From NCBI RefSeq assembly GCF_020907985.1, contig NZ_JAJJPA010000025.1:1-64000 (forward strand): a stretch of DNA of 64,000 nt, given 5' to 3'. The stretch comes from Kitasatospora humi (GTDB lineage: Bacteria; Actinomycetota; Actinomycetes; Streptomycetales; Streptomycetaceae). Below the pieces are notes generated by a model, which did not search any database, had not been told where the DNA came from, and saw only the letters and a program-made list of their open reading frames with translations. Position numbers and translations under genes: made by a program. Of this stretch, positions 60,570-64,000 are shown piece by piece. Position 1 is the first letter of the stretch. Each line of letters starts with the position of its first letter.

Positions 60570-61656
60570 GGCCGCAGACGCCGACGCAGTCGAGGCCGCG
60601 ACCATCACCGCGACCCCCAACACCAAGGCTGCGACCTCCACTTCCATGGCCGGTGACCCCGCCTCCACGACCGGTGACCCCACCTCCACGACCGGAAACC
60701 CCACCTCCACTACTGGCGCCGCTGCCGCCACGACCGGTACCTCAACTTCCACGACCGGTGCCACCGCTGCCACGACCGGTGCCAGCACCGCCGCGACCAA
60801 GGCCACCGCCACAGCCCCAGCCGCCTCGGGTGCCGTCGCCACGCCGGAGCGCGACTTCGGTCTGCTACTGGTTCCGCCGCGCGCCAGGACCGGTTGGAAG
60901 TTGGTCCCGGCGCGGGTGCTGGCGATGTGCGCCGTCGAGTTGCAGAAGCTGCGCCACGACCGCACCGAGCTCTACACCCGGGCCATCCAGCCCGCTCTCT
61001 GGCTGCTGATCTTCGGTGAGACCTTCACCCGCCTGAAGGCGATACCGACCGGCGGCATCCCCTACCTCGATTACCTGGCGCCGGGGATCATCGCCCAGTC
61101 CGCGATGTTCATCGCGATCTTCTACGGCATCATGATCATCTGGGAGCGGGACTCCGGCGTGCTCACCAAGCTGCTGGTCACCCCGACGCCACGTGCTGCC
61201 CTGGTCACCGGCAAGGCCTTCGCCGCCGGGGTCAAGGCGGTGATCCAGGCCGTCGTGGTGGTGCTGATCGCGGCCCTGCTCGGCGTCGCGATGACCTGGA
61301 ACCCGGCACGTTTGCTGGGAGTCGCGGTCGTGGTGTTGCTCGGCTCGGCCTTCTTCTCCTGCCTGTCGATGAGCATCGCGGGAATCGTGCTCACCCGCGA
61401 CCGGCTGATGGGCATAGGCCAGGCGATCACCATGCCGCTGTTCTTCGGCTCCAACGCCCTGTACCCGCTACACCTGATGCCCGGTTGGCTGCAGGCGATC
61501 AGCAAGGTGAATCCGCTCAGCTACCAAGTGGACGCACTGCGCGGCCTGTTGATCGGTGCCCCCGCCCACCTTCCGCTGGACTTCGGTGTGTTGGCCGCGG
61601 CCACCGCCCTGGGGATCACGGCGGCCTCGGCCCTGCTGGGACGGCTGGCTCGCTGA
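60529..61656 (+). CDS. ABC-2 type permease (DrrB-type)
   Basis: A 375-residue permease. The ATG at 60529 has GGAAGGAG nine bases upstream and overlaps the ATPase gene. The first 100 residues are disordered Ala/Thr-rich repeats (DPASTTGDPTSTTG), then six helices of the ABC-2 fold, including LAPGIIAQSAMFIAIFYG, SGVLTKLLVTPTPRAALVTG and PLFFGSNALYPLHLMPGWLQ. The pair exports hydrophobic drugs or metabolites. Confidence 0.9.
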   Translation: MSAVPAEPRPVSAEAADADAVEAATITATPNTKAATSTSMAGDPASTTGDPTSTTGNPTSTTGAAAATTGTSTSTTGATAATTGASTAATKATATAPAASGAVATPERDFGLLLVPPRARTGWKLVPARVLAMCAVELQKLRHDRTELYTRAIQPALWLLIFGETFTRLKAIPTGGIPYLDYLAPGIIAQSAMFIAIFYGIMIIWERDSGVLTKLLVTPTPRAALVTGKAFAAGVKAVIQAVVVVLIAALLGVAMTWNPARLLGVAVVVLLGSAFFSCLSMSIAGIVLTRDRLMGIGQAITMPLFFGSNALYPLHLMPGWLQAISKVNPLSYQVDALRGLLIGAPAHLPLDFGVLAAATALGITAASALLGRLAR

Positions 61657-61657
61657 G

Positions 61658-62389
61658 TCAGCGCCCGTCGACCGGGTGGCCGCTCCGTTCACGGCGGCCG
61701 CCCGGTCCATGGTGCAGGGCCAGGCCCACCGCGCCGGCTGCCACCGCGATGCCGAAGGCGGCCAGCAGGCGGGCGGCGCCGGACGTTTGGGCAGGAGTGA
61801 GGGCGGCTGCCAGGACCAGGGCGGAGGCGGCGCAGGCGGCCAGGATGGCGCCGGGGCCGGTGGGCAGGTGGACGTGGCTGCGGGCGTCGACGCGGAGCAG
61901 GTACCCGAGCAGCAGCGCGGTGATCGCCGCTGCCAGCCAGGCGGACGGGTGGGACAGAGCCGCCAGTAGGACGGCCACGGTGGCCAGCACGGTGTTGCGG
62001 TGGCGGGCCAGTTGAAGGTGCAGCCGGGCGGACGCGGGGCCGGGGCGGACGGTCAGCGGCGGCGCCGCCCACCATCCGAAGCCGACCGCCAGCACCGCCC
62101 CGGCCAGATGGAGGGGCACGCCTTCCCCTCCCCGCGGGTTGGTGGCGGCCACCAGGAGTGCCATGCCCAGGCAACGGCTGAGCAGGCGCTTGTGGGCGGG
62201 CGCCCATGGTCCCGCCCCCGATCCCGCCCCCGAAGCCACTGCCGTCGTCCCGACCAAGTGCCGTGCCGCAGCCGTCGTCCCGACCAAGTGCCGTGCCACC
62301 GCCGTCCTCCCGACCAAGTGCCGTGCCACTGCCGTCCTCCCGACCAAGCGCCGAGTCACCGCCGTCGTCCCGACCAAGCGCCCAGTCAT
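61658..62389 (-). CDS. Membrane protein with decapeptide-repeat N-terminus
   Basis: A 243-residue protein from the ATG at 62389. Residues 1-52 are five near-identical decapeptides (TAVARHLVGR type) encoded by a 30-bp tandem repeat (62241-62390). Four or more hydrophobic helices follow (CLGMALLVAATN, AGAVLAVGFGWWAAP, AWLAAAITALLLGYLLRV, AFGIAVAAGAVGLALHHG). Last gene of the MoxR-DUF58 cluster, with an ATGA overlap with DUF58. The stop codon lies one base from the permease stop. Confidence 0.8.
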   Translation of the reverse strand: MTGRLVGTTAVTRRLVGRTAVARHLVGRTAVARHLVGTTAAARHLVGTTAVASGAGSGAGPWAPAHKRLLSRCLGMALLVAATNPRGGEGVPLHLAGAVLAVGFGWWAAPPLTVRPGPASARLHLQLARHRNTVLATVAVLLAALSHPSAWLAAAITALLLGYLLRVDARSHVHLPTGPGAILAACAASALVLAAALTPAQTSGAARLLAAFGIAVAAGAVGLALHHGPGGRRERSGHPVDGR

Positions 62390-62390
62390 C
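62241..62390. repeat. 30-bp tandem repeat, five copies, at the membrane-protein start
   Basis: CGACCAAGTGCCGTGCCACC plus GCCGTCGTCC repeated five times with a few substitutions. It codes for the decapeptide repeat of the minus-strand membrane protein. Confidence 0.92.
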
Positions 62391-63705
62391 GCTGCCTCCC
62401 CTGAATCCGCCCCCGCCGCAGCGGTGCGACCGCCAAGTCCAGTGTCTCGCCAGGCTGGTGGGTCACCACCGGCACCCCCTTGTTGCGCAGGGCGAACCGG
62501 ATCGCCTCGCGGTCGGCACGCCACAACTGCCCGGCCCACACCTCGTCCTGGTCCGACGGATCCACCGCCGGCTCGCCGAACGGGATCTCCACCGCCACCA
62601 GCGGATTGCCCCGATCGGACAAGTCGCCGAGCACGTCGAGGATCCGCTGGTCGGCCAGCGGCGTGAACGCGTACACCAACGCACCCGCCGGCAGCGCCCG
62701 CGGCGGCAGGCGGTGCAGATCAGGCGTGCGGTACCCGAGGTCCTTGCGCACCTCCAGCACGCTCTCCACGATCCGGTAGAACTGCCGCTCCCCGGAACCG
62801 GCTTGCAACCAGCGCAACTTGCCGCCGACCGAGATCACGCCGATCCGGTCATGGGTGCGCAGGTACGCCCTGGTCAGACCGGCGGCCGCGCGCACCGTCT
62901 CGTCGAGCGTGGAGGTCCCGGAAACGGGGTCCGCCAGATCGCCCAGCGCGTCCAGCAGCATCACGGTGTCCACCGCCCGTTCCGCGCCGAACTCGTTGAT
63001 CTGGATGCTGCCGCGCCGGGTGGTGGACGGCCAGTGGATCCGGCGCTGCCGCTCGCCCCAGACGTGCGGGCGCACCCCGACGACCTCCACTCCTTCACCC
63101 GCCTGCCGCGAGGCGTGCTCGCCGAGCCGCTCGGGCAGTCGGACCGGGATCGGAGTGAGCCCGGCGGCGGTGGGCGCCGGGAAGACGTCCACCTCGCCCA
63201 GCTCCACCCGCACCGTGCGGCGGGCCAAGCCACCGCCGTCGTAGAGGTCCAGGTCGACGGTGCCCACCGTCCAGCGGCCCCAGCGGGCGGCGGTGAACTC
63301 CAACTCCACGGCGGCGGCGCCGACTCGCTGCTCCCGCAGGGTCAGTCCGGGCCCCGGGGTGAAGCCCGGGTCGAGCAGGCCGACCTCCCCGTCATGGGCG
63401 ACGCTGATCCGGGCGGTGACCGTCTCGCCCTCGAAGCAGCGGCTGGGCGTCACCTCGGCGGTGGCCGACACCTTGGCGGGCCTGGTCCGTCCGGGTGCGG
63501 CCAGTACCACCAGCACCACCGGGCCGGCCGCCAGCGCGAGCAGCCAGGGCCGGCCGGTGAGCAGGGCGGCGGCCGCGGCGGTCACGGCCACGGTCAGCAG
63601 GCGCAGCGTGCGCTCGGCGGTCCGCCAGCCGCTCGGCGGCGGTGCGGGCAACTCGCTGAGCGCCAACGTCGGTTGGTCGCGCTGCTCCGGCGCGGTGGTG
63701 CTCAT
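62386..63705 (-). CDS. DUF58 domain protein
   Basis: A 439-residue protein from the ATG at 63705. N-terminal two hydrophobic helices (RLLTVAVTAAAAALLTG, LLALAAGPVVLVVLAAP), then the DUF58 region with RQAGEGVEVVGVRPHVWGER and RIHWPSTTRRGSIQINEF, the typical LxDxxR element and a von Willebrand-type MLLDALG stretch. In MoxR clusters these proteins help assemble metal or envelope complexes. Starts in a TGATG overlap with the MoxR gene. Confidence 0.9.
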   Translation of the reverse strand: MSTTAPEQRDQPTLALSELPAPPPSGWRTAERTLRLLTVAVTAAAAALLTGRPWLLALAAGPVVLVVLAAPGRTRPAKVSATAEVTPSRCFEGETVTARISVAHDGEVGLLDPGFTPGPGLTLREQRVGAAAVELEFTAARWGRWTVGTVDLDLYDGGGLARRTVRVELGEVDVFPAPTAAGLTPIPVRLPERLGEHASRQAGEGVEVVGVRPHVWGERQRRIHWPSTTRRGSIQINEFGAERAVDTVMLLDALGDLADPVSGTSTLDETVRAAAGLTRAYLRTHDRIGVISVGGKLRWLQAGSGERQFYRIVESVLEVRKDLGYRTPDLHRLPPRALPAGALVYAFTPLADQRILDVLGDLSDRGNPLVAVEIPFGEPAVDPSDQDEVWAGQLWRADREAIRFALRNKGVPVVTHQPGETLDLAVAPLRRGRIQGRQR

Positions 63706-64000
63706 CACGAGGCCGGGACGGCAGCCGCCGTGGAGCCCTGCCCGAGCGGCACCCCGGGTAGCGTCTGCGGGGTCGGCACCTCGGCCACCAGCGCGGTCAG
63801 CACCTCGTCCGCCGACACCTGCCGTACCCACAACTCGGGCTTGAGGCTGACCCGGTGTGCCAGCGCGGGCACCGCCACCGCCTTGACGTCCTCCGGCGTC
63901 AGGTAGTCCCGGTCATCCAACATGGCGCGGGCGCGGCCGAGTTGGACCAGCGCGAGGCCACCGCGCGGCGAGGCGCCCACCTGGATCTGCGGATGCGAGC
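63705..64000 (-). CDS. MoxR-type AAA ATPase, partial (C-terminal end)
   Basis: The last 98 codons or so of an AAA+ ATPase of the MoxR family, running off the right edge. IQVGASPRGGLALVQLGRAR and DRDYLTPEDVKAVAVPALAHR are the sensor-2/arginine region and the typical C-terminal YLTPEDVKAV motif. Its stop codon overlaps the DUF58 start (TGATG), so they are translationally coupled. Confidence 0.93.
   Translation of the reverse strand, partial: SHPQIQVGASPRGGLALVQLGRARAMLDDRDYLTPEDVKAVAVPALAHRVSLKPELWVRQVSADEVLTALVAEVPTPQTLPGVPLGQGSTAAAVPAS

Noticed and set aside
62241..62390. CRISPR-like array of 30-bp repeats
   Set aside because: The repeats are contiguous without spacers and code for a decapeptide repeat in frame.

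Overview
The window is a 64 kb stretch of very GC-rich (above 70% by eye) actinomycete chromosome, almost certainly Streptomycetaceae (Streptomyces, Kitasatospora or Streptacidiphilus). Evidence: strong third-position GC bias, frequent GTG and TTG starts, a chaplin-domain fragment at the left edge, a complete conservon (cvnABCD), an XRE-TPR regulator divergent from an RsbW-like ATPase, and many secreted enzymes. Gene content is dense, mixed-strand and mostly accessory: small regulator-plus-enzyme pairs, secreted hydrolases, transporters and one-gene stress functions. No ribosomal RNA, prophage, insertion sequence or CRISPR array is visible.

Layout. 1-5 kb: chaplin fragment, glycosyltransferase, MurF ligase, DUF6204, DUF2252 and S4 proteins. 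5-10 kb: membrane-anchored XRE regulator, then a secreted sedolisin-type protease and a secreted B-lectin protein, the latter two followed by strong hairpin terminators. 10-23 kb: ferritin-like protein, AraC/VOC pair, secreted alpha/beta hydrolase, several SDR oxidoreductases (one a likely 3-hydroxybutyrate dehydrogenase), two LysR regulators and a frameshifted RraA-like gene. 23 kb: a tRNA-Cys-like gene with C at position 33. 23-30 kb: GH27 alpha-galactosidase with CBM13, AlkZ-like protein, XRE/ATPase pair. 31-36 kb: a fused acetyl-CoA carboxylase carboxyltransferase whose linker carries four AT-rich palindromes, then GNAT and methionyl-tRNA synthetase; the synthetase is preceded by a short ORF and a terminator that look like a leaderless-peptide attenuator.

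36-47 kb: MFS pump, PNPOx, VOC and CGNR zinc-finger regulator, nucleotidyltransferase, cupin, M48 protease, PP2C phosphatase, GGCT, EamA transporter and a secreted PNGase A-like amidase. 47-53 kb: the conservon followed by a StyA-like FAD monooxygenase. 53-58 kb: GntR/MFS, a Cys-less CMD protein behind an almost ideal ECF41-type promoter, quinone oxidoreductase/ArsR, GNAT and a DinB-like protein. 58-64 kb: an intergenic region with five more AT-rich palindromes, a MarR-ABC exporter operon and, convergent to it, MoxR-DUF58-membrane protein.

Two themes cut across the window. First, an AT-rich palindromic element (core TTAATAATGYCCATTATT) occurs at least nine times in two clusters, one of them inside a coding sequence in a constant reading frame. 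Second, short tandem repeats (7 to 49 bp) recur just downstream of stop codons and in the disordered termini of proteins.
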